From positions 20,919 through 84,918 of the forward strand of contig CAMDRT010000018.1 in the NCBI GenBank assembly GCA_945906815.1: a DNA stretch of 64,000 nucleotides, in the 5' to 3' direction. The stretch's first letter is position 1. Each line of letters opens with the position of its first letter. The stretch comes from Bordetella parapertussis. Lineage in GTDB: Bacteria; Pseudomonadota; Gammaproteobacteria; Burkholderiales; SG8-41. The notes beneath the pieces were generated by a model. The model worked only from the letters and a program-made list of their open reading frames with translations, was not told the DNA's origin and did not search any database. A program made the translations under genes and the position numbers. This document shows, piece after piece, positions 46,093-57,158 of the stretch.

Positions 46093-48068
46093 GCACAAGC
46101 GCCCCGCCGCCGACCCTCACCATCAGCTTGCGCAGCACCACCTGGCTGGTGCTGGTGCTGGCGCTGGTGCTGGTGGCAGCGCCTCACACCATTCGTTTGC
46201 CGCTTTGGTTGACGGCGTTGGCCATTGCCCTGTGCGGGTGGCGCTGGTATCTCGCGCGCATGCGGCTGGCGTTGCCGGCACGCGGGTTGATGATTTTTCT
46301 GGCCCTCGCGGGGGCGGCCGCAACCTATCTGGATTACCGCACGCTGTTTGGCCGCGATGCCGGTGTTGCCCTGCTGGTGCTGATGATGTCACTCAAGCTG
46401 ATGGAAACGCGCGTGCAACGCGATGGCATGGTGCTCGCCTGCATAGGATATTTTCTGGTGATCACCAATTTTTTCTATACCCAGTCGATACCCACGGCGC
46501 TTTACCTGCTGGTCTGCGTGTGGCTGATTACCGCTGCCATGATCGGCCTGCAATATGCCAGCGCACCCATCGCCTATCGCGGGCAGATGCGCATGGCGGC
46601 GATCATGCTGCTGCAATCGGCGCCGTTGATGCTAGTGTTTTTCATGTTGTTCCCGCGCCTGCAAGGGCCGCTGTGGGGCATGCCTGCGGACGCTTATGCT
46701 GGCGTCACCGGCTTATCCGACAGCATGAGTCCGGGCAGTCTGAACAAGCTGGTGTTTTCCGACGAAGTGGCGATGCGGGTCGCGTTCGACGGCGCGCTGC
46801 CGCCCCCCAATCGCCTATACTGGCGTGGCCCGGTACTGATGGATTTCGATGGCCGCACCTGGACCACACCAGCGCGTCCCCTGCGCGGGATCATCGAACT
46901 GGAACGACGTGCTGAAGCCGTGCGTTATACGGTCATGCTCGAACCGCACCATCGCCATTGGCTATTTGCGCTCGATCTGCCGGGCGTATTGCCGCCACAG
47001 GTGTTGGTGACGGCGGACCATTTGTTGTTGTCACGCACGCCACTTACCCGACGCCGGCGTTACGAGATGACGTCATTTCTCGATGCCCGCTTCGGCGCTA
47101 ACGAGAGCCCCGCAGTCCTCAGCCGCATGCTGCAACTGCCACCAAAATTTAATCCGCAAACACGTGAGCTCGGCCAAAAAATGCGCGGGCAGCACGCCGG
47201 CGGCAGCAATGCTGCGCTGGTGAATGCCGCGCTGGCGATGCTGCGCGATCAAAACTTTGTCTACACGCTCGAACCGCCGTTGCTGGGCATGCACGCTGTG
47301 GATGAATTTTTGTTCAATACCCGCAGCGGCTTTTGCGAGCATTTTGCCTCGGCGTTCGTGGTGCTGATGCGTGCCGCGGGTGTGCCTGCGCGGGTGGTCA
47401 CCGGATATCTCGGCGGCGAGTACAACGCGTTGGGCAACTACCTGCTGGTGCGGCAATCCGATGCTCACGCCTGGAGCGAAGTGTGGCTTGAAAATCAGGG
47501 CTGGGTGCGTGTGGATCCCACCTACGCAGTATCTCCGGCGCGCGCCGACAGCGGTCTCGCGGCAGCGTTGCCGTCACGCGAGGGATATCTGTTCGGCGGG
47601 CGCAGCGACCACCCGTGGCTACATCAGCTTGCCATGACCTGGGATACGCTCGCCAACACTTGGAACCAAACGCTGCTCGGCTACAACTTCGAGTCGCAGC
47701 GCGCGTTGCTGTATCGGGCGGGACTGGATGAGGCGACCTGGCGCACGCTGGTGCTGCTGCTGATCGCAGCCACCTTAGTAGTTACCCTGCTGCTGGCGCT
47801 GTTGACGCTGCGCAATCGCGCGCATCAGCATGACCCGGCGCTTGCTGCGTATCGGGTGTTCTGTGCCAAAACCGCACGCGCGGGGGTGGCGCGGCGCGAC
47901 GCGGAAGGTCCGCTGGATTACGCCACGCGGCTGGTGCTGGCACGCCCAGATGTGGCTGCCGCAGTGCAGGCCATTACTCGTCTCTACGTCACCATGCGAT
48001 ATGAAAATACATTAAAAAACAATACCTTACGGGAATTACAGCAACACGTACGGCAGTTCAGACCCTAG
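46089..48068 (+). CDS. tgpA: TgpA-like DUF3488/transglutaminase membrane protein
   Basis: A 659-residue integral membrane protein. About five to six N-terminal helices precede a periplasmic transglutaminase-like domain with the full catalytic triad: cysteine in TRSGFCEHFASAFVVL, histidine in SDAHAWSEVWLE and aspartate in WVRVDPTYAVS. A final membrane helix (TLVVTLLLALLTL) is followed by a DUF4129-like tail. In Pseudomonas, TgpA is an essential periplasmic transglutaminase; the substrate is unknown. It ends the MoxR-DUF58-TgpA set. Confidence 0.9.
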   Translation: MSTSAPPPTLTISLRSTTWLVLVLALVLVAAPHTIRLPLWLTALAIALCGWRWYLARMRLALPARGLMIFLALAGAAATYLDYRTLFGRDAGVALLVLMMSLKLMETRVQRDGMVLACIGYFLVITNFFYTQSIPTALYLLVCVWLITAAMIGLQYASAPIAYRGQMRMAAIMLLQSAPLMLVFFMLFPRLQGPLWGMPADAYAGVTGLSDSMSPGSLNKLVFSDEVAMRVAFDGALPPPNRLYWRGPVLMDFDGRTWTTPARPLRGIIELERRAEAVRYTVMLEPHHRHWLFALDLPGVLPPQVLVTADHLLLSRTPLTRRRRYEMTSFLDARFGANESPAVLSRMLQLPPKFNPQTRELGQKMRGQHAGGSNAALVNAALAMLRDQNFVYTLEPPLLGMHAVDEFLFNTRSGFCEHFASAFVVLMRAAGVPARVVTGYLGGEYNALGNYLLVRQSDAHAWSEVWLENQGWVRVDPTYAVSPARADSGLAAALPSREGYLFGGRSDHPWLHQLAMTWDTLANTWNQTLLGYNFESQRALLYRAGLDEATWRTLVLLLIAATLVVTLLLALLTLRNRAHQHDPALAAYRVFCAKTARAGVARRDAEGPLDYATRLVLARPDVAAAVQAITRLYVTMRYENTLKNNTLRELQQHVRQFRP

Positions 48069-48242
48069 GCCGTCAGGCGCTGCGACTGGCTGCTGTTGCG
48101 GCTGAGGGGCGTGCTCAAACGGCTTTACACGGCACGCATTTAATGCTTCCATTCCTGTCCACAAAAACAGCTACATGCGCCGCTGCCCGCGGTGCAGACG
48201 CAGCGCATCACACACTTTCGTATTCACATACTGGAGCGCCGC

Positions 48243-50210
48243 ATGGCCGACCTTGAATCCGTATTGCAGGAAAACCGTGTCTTTGCGCCGAGCAGCGACT
48301 TCGTCAAGCAGGCCAATATTTCCGGCATGACTGCCTATCGCCAACTGTGCGCCGCTGCCGAAAAAGATTTCGAAGGCTTCTGGGCCCATCTCGCGCGCGC
48401 CGAGCTGCTGTGGAAAAAACCATTCACCCAAACGCTGGATGAATCCAAAGCGCCTTTTTTTCGGTGGTTTCACGACGGCGAACTGAATGCCTCGTACAAC
48501 TGTCTCGACCGCCACCTGCAGACGCAGCCGGATAAAATCGCGATCATTTTCGAGGCTGACGACGGCAAGGTCAGCACCATCACCTATCGCGAGTTACACC
48601 GCCAGGTATGCATCGTCGCCAACGGCTTGAAATCGCGTCATATCAAAGTCGGCGACCGCGTGATTGTCTATATGCCGATGTCGATCGAAGCGGTGGTGTG
48701 CATGCAGGCCTGCGCGCGCATCGGGGCGATTCATTCCGTGGTGTTTGGCGGGTTTTCGGCAAAAAGTTTGCAGGATCGCATCATCGACGCCGGCGCGGTG
48801 GCGGTGCTGACTGCTGACGGGCAGTTCCGCGGCGGGCGTGAAATTCCGCTGAAGCCCGCGGTGGACGAAGGTATTGCATTGGGGGGCTGCGAGTCCATTC
48901 ATAGTGTGGTGGTCTACAAACGCACCGGCACGACTGTCGCATGGCACGCGCCGCGCGACGTGTGGCTGCAGGATTTGATGCAGGGCCAATCTGCCGAGTG
49001 CGAGCCCACCTGGGTCAACGCCGAGCATCCGCTGTTTATTCTCTACACCTCCGGCTCCACCGGCAAACCCAAAGGCATACAGCATTCCACCGGCGGCTAT
49101 TTGCTGTGGACCATCCTCACCATGAAGTGGACGTTCGACTACAAACCGAGCGATGTGTTCTGGTGTACTGCGGACGTGGGCTGGGTGACCGGCCACTCGT
49201 ATGTGTGTTACGGCCCGCTGGCGTGCGGCGGCACCGAGATTATTTTCGAGGGCGTGCCGGTATACCCGGATGCGGGACGGTTCTGGAAAATGATTCAGGA
49301 TCACAAGGTCACGGTTTTTTACACCGCGCCCACTGCGATCCGCTCGTTGATCAAAGCGGGCGGCGAGCTGCCTAAAAAATATGATCTCAGCAGCCTGCGC
49401 ATACTCGGCACGGTGGGTGAACCGATCAACCCCGAAGCGTGGATGTGGTATCACGAAACCGTGGGCGGCGGGCGCTGCCCCATCGTCGATACCTGGTGGC
49501 AAACTGAAACCGGCGGCCACATGATTACACCGCTGCCGGGCGCAACACCCACCAAGCCCGGCTCAGCGACCTTCCCGCTGCCCGGCATCATGACCGACAT
49601 TGTGGATGAAACGGGCCAGTCCGTAGGCCATGGAAAAGGCGGCATCCTGGTCATCAAGAGACCGTGGCCGTCGATGCTGCGCACCATCTGGGGTGATGCG
49701 GAGCGATTCAGGAAAACCTACTACCCGGAGGATTTCAAGGGCAAGTATTACCTCGCCGGCGACGGCGCCAGCTACGATGCGGAGGGCTACATCCGGATCA
49801 TGGGGCGCATAGACGACGTGCTGAATGTTTCCGGCCACCGCCTGGGCACCATGGAAATTGAATCGGCGCTGGTCTCCAACAAAGAACTAGTCGCCGAAGC
49901 CGCGGTGGTTGGACGCCCTGACGATTTGACGGGCGAGGCGATTTGCGCGTTCGTGGTGTTAAAGGGCTCAAGGCCCAGCGGCGACGAAGCCAAGAAAATC
50001 GTCAAAGTGCTGCAGGACTGGGTGGGCAAGGAAATCGGCCCCATCGCCAAGCCACGCGACATACGCTTCGGTGACAATTTGCCCAAAACGCGCTCCGGCA
50101 AAATCATGCGGCGGCTGCTGCGCTCCATCGCCAAAGGTGAAGAAATCACGCAGGATGTTTCGACGCTGGAAAACCCGGCGATCCTGGAACAGTTAAAGCA
50201 GCCGGCGTAG
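48243..50210 (+). CDS. acs: Acetyl-CoA synthetase
   Basis: AMP-forming acetate-CoA ligase, 655 residues, typical of Acs. The ATP motif is [19 protein letters not shown]; the adenylate-forming core has [25 protein letters not shown] and [20 protein letters not shown]. The regulatory lysine, the site of protein acetylation in this family, is in [13 protein letters not shown]. The start at 48243 follows GGAG by six bases. It heads a rightward group with a transporter-like histidine kinase, as in acetate-sensing loci. Confidence 0.94.
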   Translation: MADLESVLQENRVFAPSSDFVKQANISGMTAYRQLCAAAEKDFEGFWAHLARAELLWKKPFTQTLDESKAPFFRWFHDGELNASYNCLDRHLQTQPDKIAIIFEADDGKVSTITYRELHRQVCIVANGLKSRHIKVGDRVIVYMPMSIEAVVCMQACARIGAIHSVVFGGFSAKSLQDRIIDAGAVAVLTADGQFRGGREIPLKPAVDEGIALGGCESIHSVVVYKRTGTTVAWHAPRDVWLQDLMQGQSAECEPTWVNAEHPLFILYTSGSTGKPKGIQHSTGGYLLWTILTMKWTFDYKPSDVFWCTADVGWVTGHSYVCYGPLACGGTEIIFEGVPVYPDAGRFWKMIQDHKVTVFYTAPTAIRSLIKAGGELPKKYDLSSLRILGTVGEPINPEAWMWYHETVGGGRCPIVDTWWQTETGGHMITPLPGATPTKPGSATFPLPGIMTDIVDETGQSVGHGKGGILVIKRPWPSMLRTIWGDAERFRKTYYPEDFKGKYYLAGDGASYDAEGYIRIMGRIDDVLNVSGHRLGTMEIESALVSNKELVAEAAVVGRPDDLTGEAICAFVVLKGSRPSGDEAKKIVKVLQDWVGKEIGPIAKPRDIRFGDNLPKTRSGKIMRRLLRSIAKGEEITQDVSTLENPAILEQLKQPA

Positions 50211-50240
50211 GTGCCGGGAAGCGCAGCACTCAACTCAACT

Positions 50241-50444
50241 ATGAACCCACCCAGCCTGAAGGGCCAGCGTCTTGCCGCATTGTTCCTGCTGGGTATGCTG
50301 CTGTTCAACTATCCGCTGCTGCAACTGTTCGCGCGCGACGGCATGGTGCTAGGGCTGCCCCTGCTTTACTGCTATGTGTTCTGCGCGTGGGGCGCGTTAA
50401 TCGCATTGATGGCGCTGGTGGTAGAGCGCCGCGACCACGATTAG
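50241..50444 (+). CDS. Small membrane protein between acs and the sensor kinase
   Basis: A 67-residue protein with two hydrophobic helices (LAALFLLGMLLFNYPLLQLF and LLYCYVFCAWGALIALMALV) and a charged end VERRDHD. Similar small proteins sit in front of SLC5-type histidine kinases, so it may be a partner of the kinase. The ATG at 50241 is used; a GTG at 50211 would add ten residues and start right at the acs stop. Confidence 0.7.
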   Translation: MNPPSLKGQRLAALFLLGMLLFNYPLLQLFARDGMVLGLPLLYCYVFCAWGALIALMALVVERRDHD

Positions 50445-50453
50445 GGTAGCTGC

Positions 50454-53219
50454 ATGCTGACTGGCGGCCTCATCGTTGTCGCCTCGTTTGCCTACGTCGG
50501 GCTGCTGTTCGCCATCGCCGCCTACGGCGACAAGCGCGCCGATGCCGGCAGAAGTCTCATCGCCAACCCCTATATCTACGTGCTGTCGCTGGCGGTGTAC
50601 TGCACCTCGTGGACGTTCTACGGCAGCGTCGGTCGCGCCGCGACTTCCGGCATCGGCTTTCTGCCGATCTACCTCGGACCCACGTTGATGGCAGCCCTGT
50701 GGTGGTTCCTGCTGCTGAAAATGATCCGCATCAGCAAGGCGAACCACATCACCTCCATCGCCGATTTCGTGGCGTCACGCTACGGCAAGAGCCAATTTCT
50801 CGGTGGTCTGGTGACCGTCATCGCGGTGTTCGGCATCGTTCCCTACATCGCATTGCAACTGAAAGCCATTTCCAGCAGTTTTAGCATCATCCTGCATTAT
50901 CCGGGCGTGGCGATGCCCGAAAAACTGGGGGCGCAGCCGTTCCTCGGCGACAACACGTTCTACATTGCCATGCTGCTGGCGGCATTCACCATACTCTTTG
51001 GCACGCGCCATCTGGACGCCACCGAGCGCCACGAAGGACTGGTGGCGGCCATCGCCTTCGAATCCATCGTCAAACTGGTGGCGTTTCTCGCCGTGGGCGC
51101 TTTCGTCACCTATGGCATGTATGACGGCTTCACCGACATCTTCGAGCGCGTCTCGCGCGAGCCTCATTTGCAATCCCTGTTGACGCTCGGCGCCGCCTCC
51201 GGCAGTTACACCACATGGGCATCCCTTACCGTGCTGTCGATGCTGGCGATCGTGTTTTTGCCGCGCCAGTTTCAGGTCGCCGTGGTGGAAAACGTCGATG
51301 AACGGCACCTCAACAAGGCGATCTGGCTGTTTCCGCTCTACTTGCTCGCCATCAACATCTTCGTGCTGCCCATCGCGCTGGGCGGGCTGCTGCGTTTTCC
51401 GGCCGGCGTGGATGCCGACACCTTCATGCTGACGCTGCCCATCGCCGAACGGCAGCCGTGGATAGCCATGCTCGCGTTCATCGGCGGACTCTCCGCTGCC
51501 ACCGGCATGGTGATCGTGGAGACCATCGCGCTATCGACCATGGTGTGCAACGACCTGCTGATGCCGGTGTTGCTGCGCCTGCGCTGGCTGCGGCTCACCG
51601 AGCGGCGCGACCTGTCGTGGCTGCTGCTTGCCATCCGCCGCGGCGCGATCGTGGGCATATTGATCCTCGGCTATGTGTATTTCTATCTCGCCGGTGAAGC
51701 CTATGCGCTGGTCTCCATCGGCCTGATTTCGTTTGCCGCCGTGGCGCAGTTCGCACCTGCGATGATCGGCGGCATGTTCTGGAAAGGCGCTACGCGGCTC
51801 GGTGCTATTTATGGTTTGAGCGCGGGGTTCGCGATCTGGCTCTACACGCTATTGCTGCCTTCGTTCGCAAAGTCGGGTTGGCTGCCCAGCACGTTTCTGA
51901 CGCAAGGATTGTGGGGCATCGAATGGCTGAAACCGCAGCAATTGTTCGGACTGCAGGGACTCGATGAAATCTCGCATTGCCTGTTCTGGAGCCTGCTCGC
52001 AAACATCGGACTTTACGCAGGGATCTCGCTGCTGCGCCGCGCGGATGCCTCCGAGCACGGCCAGGCGGCGCTGTTCGTCGACGCATTCCGGCATACCACC
52101 GCGGACGGGCCACACTTCTGGCGCGGCCGCGCGTCTGTCAACGGCTTGCTCGCCCTGCTCGGCCGGTTTCTCGGCCCCGCGCGCGCGCGCGGCGCGTTGA
52201 CGGAATACGCGCGGCGCCGTGGCGTCCCGGCCATCGACGCCCTGCCCGCCGACCCCGACACGGTACATCATGCCGAATCGCTGCTCGCGGGCGCCATCGG
52301 CGGCGCCAGCGCAAGGGTGATGATGGCCTCCGTCGTGGATGAAGAACCGCTGGGCATCGATGAAGTCATGCATATCATCGATGAGGCATCGCAAGTGCTG
52401 GCTTACAGCCGGCAGCTTGAACAAAAGTCACGCCAGCTCGAAGTGGCAACCAACGATCTGCGCAGCGCGAATCTGCGGCTACAGGAACTGGACCGCCTCA
52501 AGGACGATTTCATATCGACGATCACGCACGAATTGCGTACCCCGCTCACTTCGATACGCGCGTTCTCCGAAATTCTACGTGACAATCCGCGCCTCGACGA
52601 CGCCCAGCGCGAAAAATTTCTCGGCGTGATTGTGGGCGAGTCAGAACGCCTCACCCGGCTTATCAACCAGGTGCTAGATCTCGCTAAAATCGAATCGGGC
52701 AGCGCGGATTGGTCTCACACCGAGGTGGACCTCGCGCAAATCATTGAGGATGCGGTCACCGCCACCAGCCACCTGTTCAAGGATAAAAAGATACGCATTA
52801 CGGTCGATGCCGATCCCGGCGCACCGCTGCTTTACGCCGACCGCGATCGCCTGATGCAGGTGCTGCTCAACCTGCTGTCCAATGCCGCCAAATTCTGCCA
52901 CCCGGACTACGGCGCGGTAGCGATAAGGCTGCGCCATCTGACGCATGCGCTGCAAGTCGATGTGCATGACAACGGCGCCGGTATCAGTCTTGACCATCAG
53001 AAAGTCATATTCGAGAAATTCCGGCAGGTGGGCGATGCCTTGACCGACAAGCCCAAGGGAACGGGGCTGGGACTGCCTATCTGCCGTGAGATCGTCAGCC
53101 ATTTTGGCGGCCGGCTGTGGGTGGAAAGCCGCTTGGGGGAAGGCACCACGTTCTGCTTCACCCTGCCGCTACGGCGTCAGGCCAGCCTGGTGGCGACCGA
53201 TGTGGCGGTCCCGTCATGA
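50454..53219 (+). CDS. SLC5-transporter/histidine kinase fusion (CrbS/MxtR-like sensor)
   Basis: A 921-residue sensor kinase. Residues about 1-500 are a sodium:solute symporter-like (SLC5) domain with about 13 helices, including [17 protein letters not shown] and a [24 protein letters not shown] helix. After a linker comes a coiled segment ([19 protein letters not shown]) and a classic kinase: His692 in [20 protein letters not shown]-box [12 protein letters not shown]1 DNGAGIS and G2 [12 protein letters not shown]. Known CrbS and MxtR kinases of this type control acs in response to acetate. The neighbouring acs and symporter fit this. Confidence 0.9.
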   Translation: MLTGGLIVVASFAYVGLLFAIAAYGDKRADAGRSLIANPYIYVLSLAVYCTSWTFYGSVGRAATSGIGFLPIYLGPTLMAALWWFLLLKMIRISKANHITSIADFVASRYGKSQFLGGLVTVIAVFGIVPYIALQLKAISSSFSIILHYPGVAMPEKLGAQPFLGDNTFYIAMLLAAFTILFGTRHLDATERHEGLVAAIAFESIVKLVAFLAVGAFVTYGMYDGFTDIFERVSREPHLQSLLTLGAASGSYTTWASLTVLSMLAIVFLPRQFQVAVVENVDERHLNKAIWLFPLYLLAINIFVLPIALGGLLRFPAGVDADTFMLTLPIAERQPWIAMLAFIGGLSAATGMVIVETIALSTMVCNDLLMPVLLRLRWLRLTERRDLSWLLLAIRRGAIVGILILGYVYFYLAGEAYALVSIGLISFAAVAQFAPAMIGGMFWKGATRLGAIYGLSAGFAIWLYTLLLPSFAKSGWLPSTFLTQGLWGIEWLKPQQLFGLQGLDEISHCLFWSLLANIGLYAGISLLRRADASEHGQAALFVDAFRHTTADGPHFWRGRASVNGLLALLGRFLGPARARGALTEYARRRGVPAIDALPADPDTVHHAESLLAGAIGGASARVMMASVVDEEPLGIDEVMHIIDEASQVLAYSRQLEQKSRQLEVATNDLRSANLRLQELDRLKDDFISTITHELRTPLTSIRAFSEILRDNPRLDDAQREKFLGVIVGESERLTRLINQVLDLAKIESGSADWSHTEVDLAQIIEDAVTATSHLFKDKKIRITVDADPGAPLLYADRDRLMQVLLNLLSNAAKFCHPDYGAVAIRLRHLTHALQVDVHDNGAGISLDHQKVIFEKFRQVGDALTDKPKGTGLGLPICREIVSHFGGRLWVESRLGEGTTFCFTLPLRRQASLVATDVAVPS

Positions 53220-53584
53220 ACAAACGCGTATTGATAGTGGATGACGAGCCGAACATCGTCGTCTCCCTCGAGTTCCTGATGCAGCAGTGCGGATACGAGA
53301 TCCGGATTGCCTCCAACGGCGACGAGGCATTGCAAGCCGTGAGCGATTTCCGGCCGCACCTGGTGCTGCTCGACGTGATGATGCCGAACAAAAACGGTTA
53401 CGAAGTATGCCAAACCTTGCGCGACAATCCGCTCCTGCAAGAGGTGAAGATCGTCATGCTCACCGCCAAGGGTCGCGAGCTGGAAATGGCTAGGGGGCTC
53501 GCCCTCGGCGCTGATGCCTACGTCACCAAACCCTTTGCGACCAGGGACTTGCTGGAAACCGTCAAACGCCTGCTAGGGCCGTAA
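53216..53584 (+). CDS. Single-domain (CheY-like) response regulator
   Basis: A 122-residue receiver domain with the acidic pair IVDDEP, phospho-acceptor Asp53 in [13 protein letters not shown], and lysine in [14 protein letters not shown]. It overlaps the kinase stop by ATGA, so it is the obvious partner of that kinase. Characterised CrbR and ErdR partners are LuxR-type with a DNA-binding domain; this one has none. It therefore needs a further partner, possibly the next gene's product, to act on gene expression. Confidence 0.9.
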   Translation: MNKRVLIVDDEPNIVVSLEFLMQQCGYEIRIASNGDEALQAVSDFRPHLVLLDVMMPNKNGYEVCQTLRDNPLLQEVKIVMLTAKGRELEMARGLALGADAYVTKPFATRDLLETVKRLLGP

Positions 53585-55753
53585 ATGAAGGCACCGCTCA
53601 TCGCAGTGTGGGCAGCCTGTTATGGCTTGTGCTGCGCTTGCGCGGCCGGCGCGCTGTGGGCGGTGCAGGCCGCGCTTGAACCCGAGCCACAAATGCGCTT
53701 CAGCGCAGCACTGTCGTCTGCTGCTGGATTCCTCGTGCTGCTCGCCCTCATGCTGGCCGCCGCGACAGGTTTCCTGGCGCAGTGGCTGATCCATGTCTAT
53801 TTCAAGCCGCTGCGGCGGCTGGCGGAAGACGTCCGCCTCATTGCAGGCAGCAACCCTGCGTTGCGCACGCAAGCCGATGGCGCAGCCGAGTTACGCGGGC
53901 TCGCCCAAGCGGTCAACCTGTTGGCCGAGCAGCGGGAAACCGCGCTCAACGACCTCGATGCACGAGTCGCCGCCGCCCATTGCGATCTCGATCAAGAGAA
54001 GAACCGGCTTGCAGCGCTGATGTCCGAACTCGCGCAGAGTGTGCTGGTGTGCACTGCTGAAGGCCGCATCCTGCTCTACAACCAGCGTGCGCGGGAGTTG
54101 TTTACCGGGAACAGCGGCGACCCTAGCAGCGGCAAGGCTGCGCCCGCGTACATCGGGCTGGGGCGATCGCTGTTTTCCCTGATCGAGCGCGACCTTTTTG
54201 TCCATGCCATAGAGCAACTCGAATTGCGCATCGCGCAAGGCGAGTCGCGGCCGGTGACGACGATCATGATGCCCATGGGGGCTGCCCGGCTGCTGCGAGC
54301 ACGCATGGCGCCGGTGATGGCGGCGACAAACGATGCGCATGGGGTGCCGCCGCTGGCCATGGCAGGCTACGTACTGCTGCTGGAAGATGTCAGCGTACAA
54401 GTGGCGCACGGCGAACAGCGGGACTACCTGCAGCAACGCCTGATCGAGGATACCCGCGCGGCGCTCGCCAACATCCGCGCTGCCGTTGAAAATATCCTCA
54501 ATTTCCCGCATGCGGCCGAGGTTCAACGCCACCGCTTCGCCGCCATCATCGATGACGAAGCGCGGCGTCTGAGCGCCGCGCTTGAGCGTGCCACCCTCGC
54601 GCATGCGGACTTTGTCAGTAGCCACTGGCAGCCTGAGCAGGTACGGGTAGCGGATCTGGTCCAGGTGATCCGGCGCAGGATCGAGTCGCAGTGTGGTGTT
54701 ACAACGCGCGCTGCTGGCGGTGACACCGATGCCTGGGTGCATGTGGACAGCTACACCCTGATGCTGGCGGTGTGCCACCTCGCGTGCCGGCTGCGAGAAG
54801 CGTGTGCTGTAAGCGAGCTGCGGTTTGGTGTGAGCGTAGCCGCCCGCCATGTCCACCTTGAAATAGCGTGGACGGGGGCGCGCCTGCCCGCAGCCACGGT
54901 ACTCGCATGGGAAACTGCCGCACCGGAATGCGTGAGCGGACCCGGCGCGCTGAGCCTGCGCGAGGCATTGCAGCGTCATAACGGGGAAATGTGGTACGAG
55001 CACGACCCGGCATTGGAAGATTCCATGTTCCGTATACTGCTGCCGCTTGCCGTACCTGGCCGGCCATCCGCCTTGCATCCCCTACGCAACGAGCGGCCCG
55101 AATATTATGATTTCGATCTATTTAATCAGCCGGGCCGGACACGAGAGTTCGACGAGCTGCCGCTGCAGGCGCTAACCTATACCGCGTTCGATACCGAGAC
55201 CACGGGGCTGGAGCCCTCGGCAGGCGACGAGATCATCTCGGTTGGCGGCATTCGCATCGTGAACGGTCGGCTGCTCGCCGCTGAAACTTTCGACCAACTT
55301 GTGGATCCGCAGCGGCCAATAACCCCGGCTTCGGAAAAAATCCATGGCATCAGATCCGAGATGCTGCACGGGCAGCCTACCATCGTGCCGGTTCTAGCCG
55401 CGTTTCACCGGTTTTGCGAGGACACTGTGCTGGTTGGCCATAACGCCGCATTCGACCTGCGCTTTTTCCAGTTGCAGGAGGAGGCAAGCAGCGTGCGTTT
55501 CACACAACCGCTACTCGACACGCTGCTGCTTTCGGCTGCACTGCACGGCGATTTCGAAAGCCACACTCTGGAAGCCGTCGCGGAGCGTTTCGGAATCAAC
55601 GTGGCTGGCCGGCATACAGCGCTGGGCGACGCCATACTGACGGGAGAGATTTTCCTCAAAATGATTCCGCTCCTGACGGCGCGGGGCATCGTGACGCTGC
55701 GGCAGGCGCGCGAAACTTCCCAGCGGACATTTTATGCTCGAATCCATTACTGA
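53585..55753 (+). CDS. Degenerate sensor-kinase fused to a DnaQ-like 3'-5' exonuclease
   Basis: A 722-residue fusion. Two membrane helices (near 5-30 and 40-70) are followed by HAMP- and PAS-like regions (KPLRRLAEDVRLIAG; VLVCTAEGRILLYNQRARELF) and a helix pair where a kinase would have its histidine. There DYLQQRLIEDTRAALANIRA has no His, and the ATPase part is eroded. The C-terminal 190 residues form a DEDDh exonuclease: Asp536 and Glu538 in AFDTETTGLEP, VGHNAAFDLRFFQL, DTLLLSAALHG and RHTALGDAILTGEIF. All four acidic residues and the histidine are kept. It follows the receiver gene with no gap. Confidence 0.85.
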   Translation: MKAPLIAVWAACYGLCCACAAGALWAVQAALEPEPQMRFSAALSSAAGFLVLLALMLAAATGFLAQWLIHVYFKPLRRLAEDVRLIAGSNPALRTQADGAAELRGLAQAVNLLAEQRETALNDLDARVAAAHCDLDQEKNRLAALMSELAQSVLVCTAEGRILLYNQRARELFTGNSGDPSSGKAAPAYIGLGRSLFSLIERDLFVHAIEQLELRIAQGESRPVTTIMMPMGAARLLRARMAPVMAATNDAHGVPPLAMAGYVLLLEDVSVQVAHGEQRDYLQQRLIEDTRAALANIRAAVENILNFPHAAEVQRHRFAAIIDDEARRLSAALERATLAHADFVSSHWQPEQVRVADLVQVIRRRIESQCGVTTRAAGGDTDAWVHVDSYTLMLAVCHLACRLREACAVSELRFGVSVAARHVHLEIAWTGARLPAATVLAWETAAPECVSGPGALSLREALQRHNGEMWYEHDPALEDSMFRILLPLAVPGRPSALHPLRNERPEYYDFDLFNQPGRTREFDELPLQALTYTAFDTETTGLEPSAGDEIISVGGIRIVNGRLLAAETFDQLVDPQRPITPASEKIHGIRSEMLHGQPTIVPVLAAFHRFCEDTVLVGHNAAFDLRFFQLQEEASSVRFTQPLLDTLLLSAALHGDFESHTLEAVAERFGINVAGRHTALGDAILTGEIFLKMIPLLTARGIVTLRQARETSQRTFYARIHY

Positions 55754-57149
55754 ATCTCCCGCGCTCATGCTCGAGCAGGTACTGAAACGCCCGCCCGTTG
55801 CCTGCTTGCCCGACGAAACGGTGCGGCGTGCAATCCATACCATGCGGGAACTCTCCATCGGATCCATGGTGGTGGTCAATCCCGCGCGGGTCCCTATCGG
55901 GATACTCACTTTGCGCGACGTCACCGACCGCGTGGCGCTTGAGCCGGCTGTCGTCGACGGCCCGATCGAGCGTGTCATGAGCGCCGATCCGGTGACGCTG
56001 CCCGTCACTGAAACCGCATACCATGCGGCGCTGGCGATGGTGCGCCACGGTGTGCGTCACATCGTGCTGGTAGCGCATGGCCGACTTGCCGGCATTGTTT
56101 CGGAGCGCGACCTGTTCGGGCTGCAACACGCGAGTCTGCGGCAATTGTCGATGGCGATTCGCAGTGCGCAAGACTTGTCCTCCATCGAAGCATGCGGGCG
56201 CGACATCGTCACGCTGGCGAGGAACATGCTGGCACAGGGGGTAGCCATAGGACCGCTGACCGCGTTCATCGCATCCCTGAATGATCTGCTCACGCAACGC
56301 ATTGTCGATGTGGAATTTTGCGCCGCGCCCGCGCGCTACTGCTGGATACTGATGGGCAGCGAAGGCCGCTCGGAGCAAACGCTGGTCACCGATCAGGACA
56401 ACGGCCTGATCTTCGCCCCCGCGCCCGGCACGCCCGTGGAAGACACCCGCCAGGCGTTGCTGGTGATCGCGCGGCGGGTCAATCAGGCGCTGGATCGCGC
56501 GGGCTACAGACTGTGTCCGGGGGATGTGATGGCGGGCAATCCGCAATGGTGTCTCACGCTTGACGAGTGGCGCGAAAAATTCGCGCGCTGGATCGATGCA
56601 GGCAGCCCCGAGGCATTACTGCACGGCTCGATCTTCTTTGACCTGCGCCCGTTGCACGGCGATCTTGCCCTGGCGCGGGAACTGCGCCGCTGGTTGCTCG
56701 AACACGCACCGCGTAACCGGCGTTTCCTGCACCAGATGGCAGCGAACGCGCTCCACAACCGGCCACCGCTGGGAATGCTGCACGAGTTCAGGCTCGACGA
56801 CGCCGGCATGATCCACCTCAAACGCAACGGCACGACGCCGTTCGTCGACGCGGCGCGCATCTTCAGTCTGGGCTGCGCCATCGACGAGACCAACACCGCG
56901 CAACGGTTGGCCGGCATGGGTCAAGTGCTGAATATAGCGGCACATGAAACCGAAGCGTGGATCGCCGCCTATCAGCATGTGCAGGAGCATCGTCTGCGCG
57001 GCCAGGCGGCAGCACTCGCCCGCAGAGAAAGCGCCGGTAACCGCATCGACCCGCGCAGGCTGCACGATTTCGACCGCGAGGTCCTGAAACTCGCGTTGCG
57101 CCAGGCGGTAATGCTACAAGAGCGGCTGGCGCTGGATTACCAATTGTAG
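55734..57149 (+). CDS. CBS-domain / DUF294 nucleotidyltransferase-like protein
   Basis: A 471-residue cytoplasmic protein. Two CBS domains (LPDETVRRAIHTMRELSIGS; DPVTLPVTETAYHAALAMV) bind adenine nucleotides in relatives. Then comes a DUF294 nucleotidyltransferase-like part with MGSEGRSEQTLVTDQDNG, similar to the GlnD active region with its GSxGRxE and DxD. A C-terminal DUF294 helical domain follows. It overlaps the exonuclease fusion by 20 bases. In Pseudomonas and Vibrio such proteins stand beside acetate symporter genes; the target is unknown. Confidence 0.87.
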   Translation: MLESITESPALMLEQVLKRPPVACLPDETVRRAIHTMRELSIGSMVVVNPARVPIGILTLRDVTDRVALEPAVVDGPIERVMSADPVTLPVTETAYHAALAMVRHGVRHIVLVAHGRLAGIVSERDLFGLQHASLRQLSMAIRSAQDLSSIEACGRDIVTLARNMLAQGVAIGPLTAFIASLNDLLTQRIVDVEFCAAPARYCWILMGSEGRSEQTLVTDQDNGLIFAPAPGTPVEDTRQALLVIARRVNQALDRAGYRLCPGDVMAGNPQWCLTLDEWREKFARWIDAGSPEALLHGSIFFDLRPLHGDLALARELRRWLLEHAPRNRRFLHQMAANALHNRPPLGMLHEFRLDDAGMIHLKRNGTTPFVDAARIFSLGCAIDETNTAQRLAGMGQVLNIAAHETEAWIAAYQHVQEHRLRGQAAALARRESAGNRIDPRRLHDFDREVLKLALRQAVMLQERLALDYQL

Positions 57150-57158
57150 TTGCGACAC

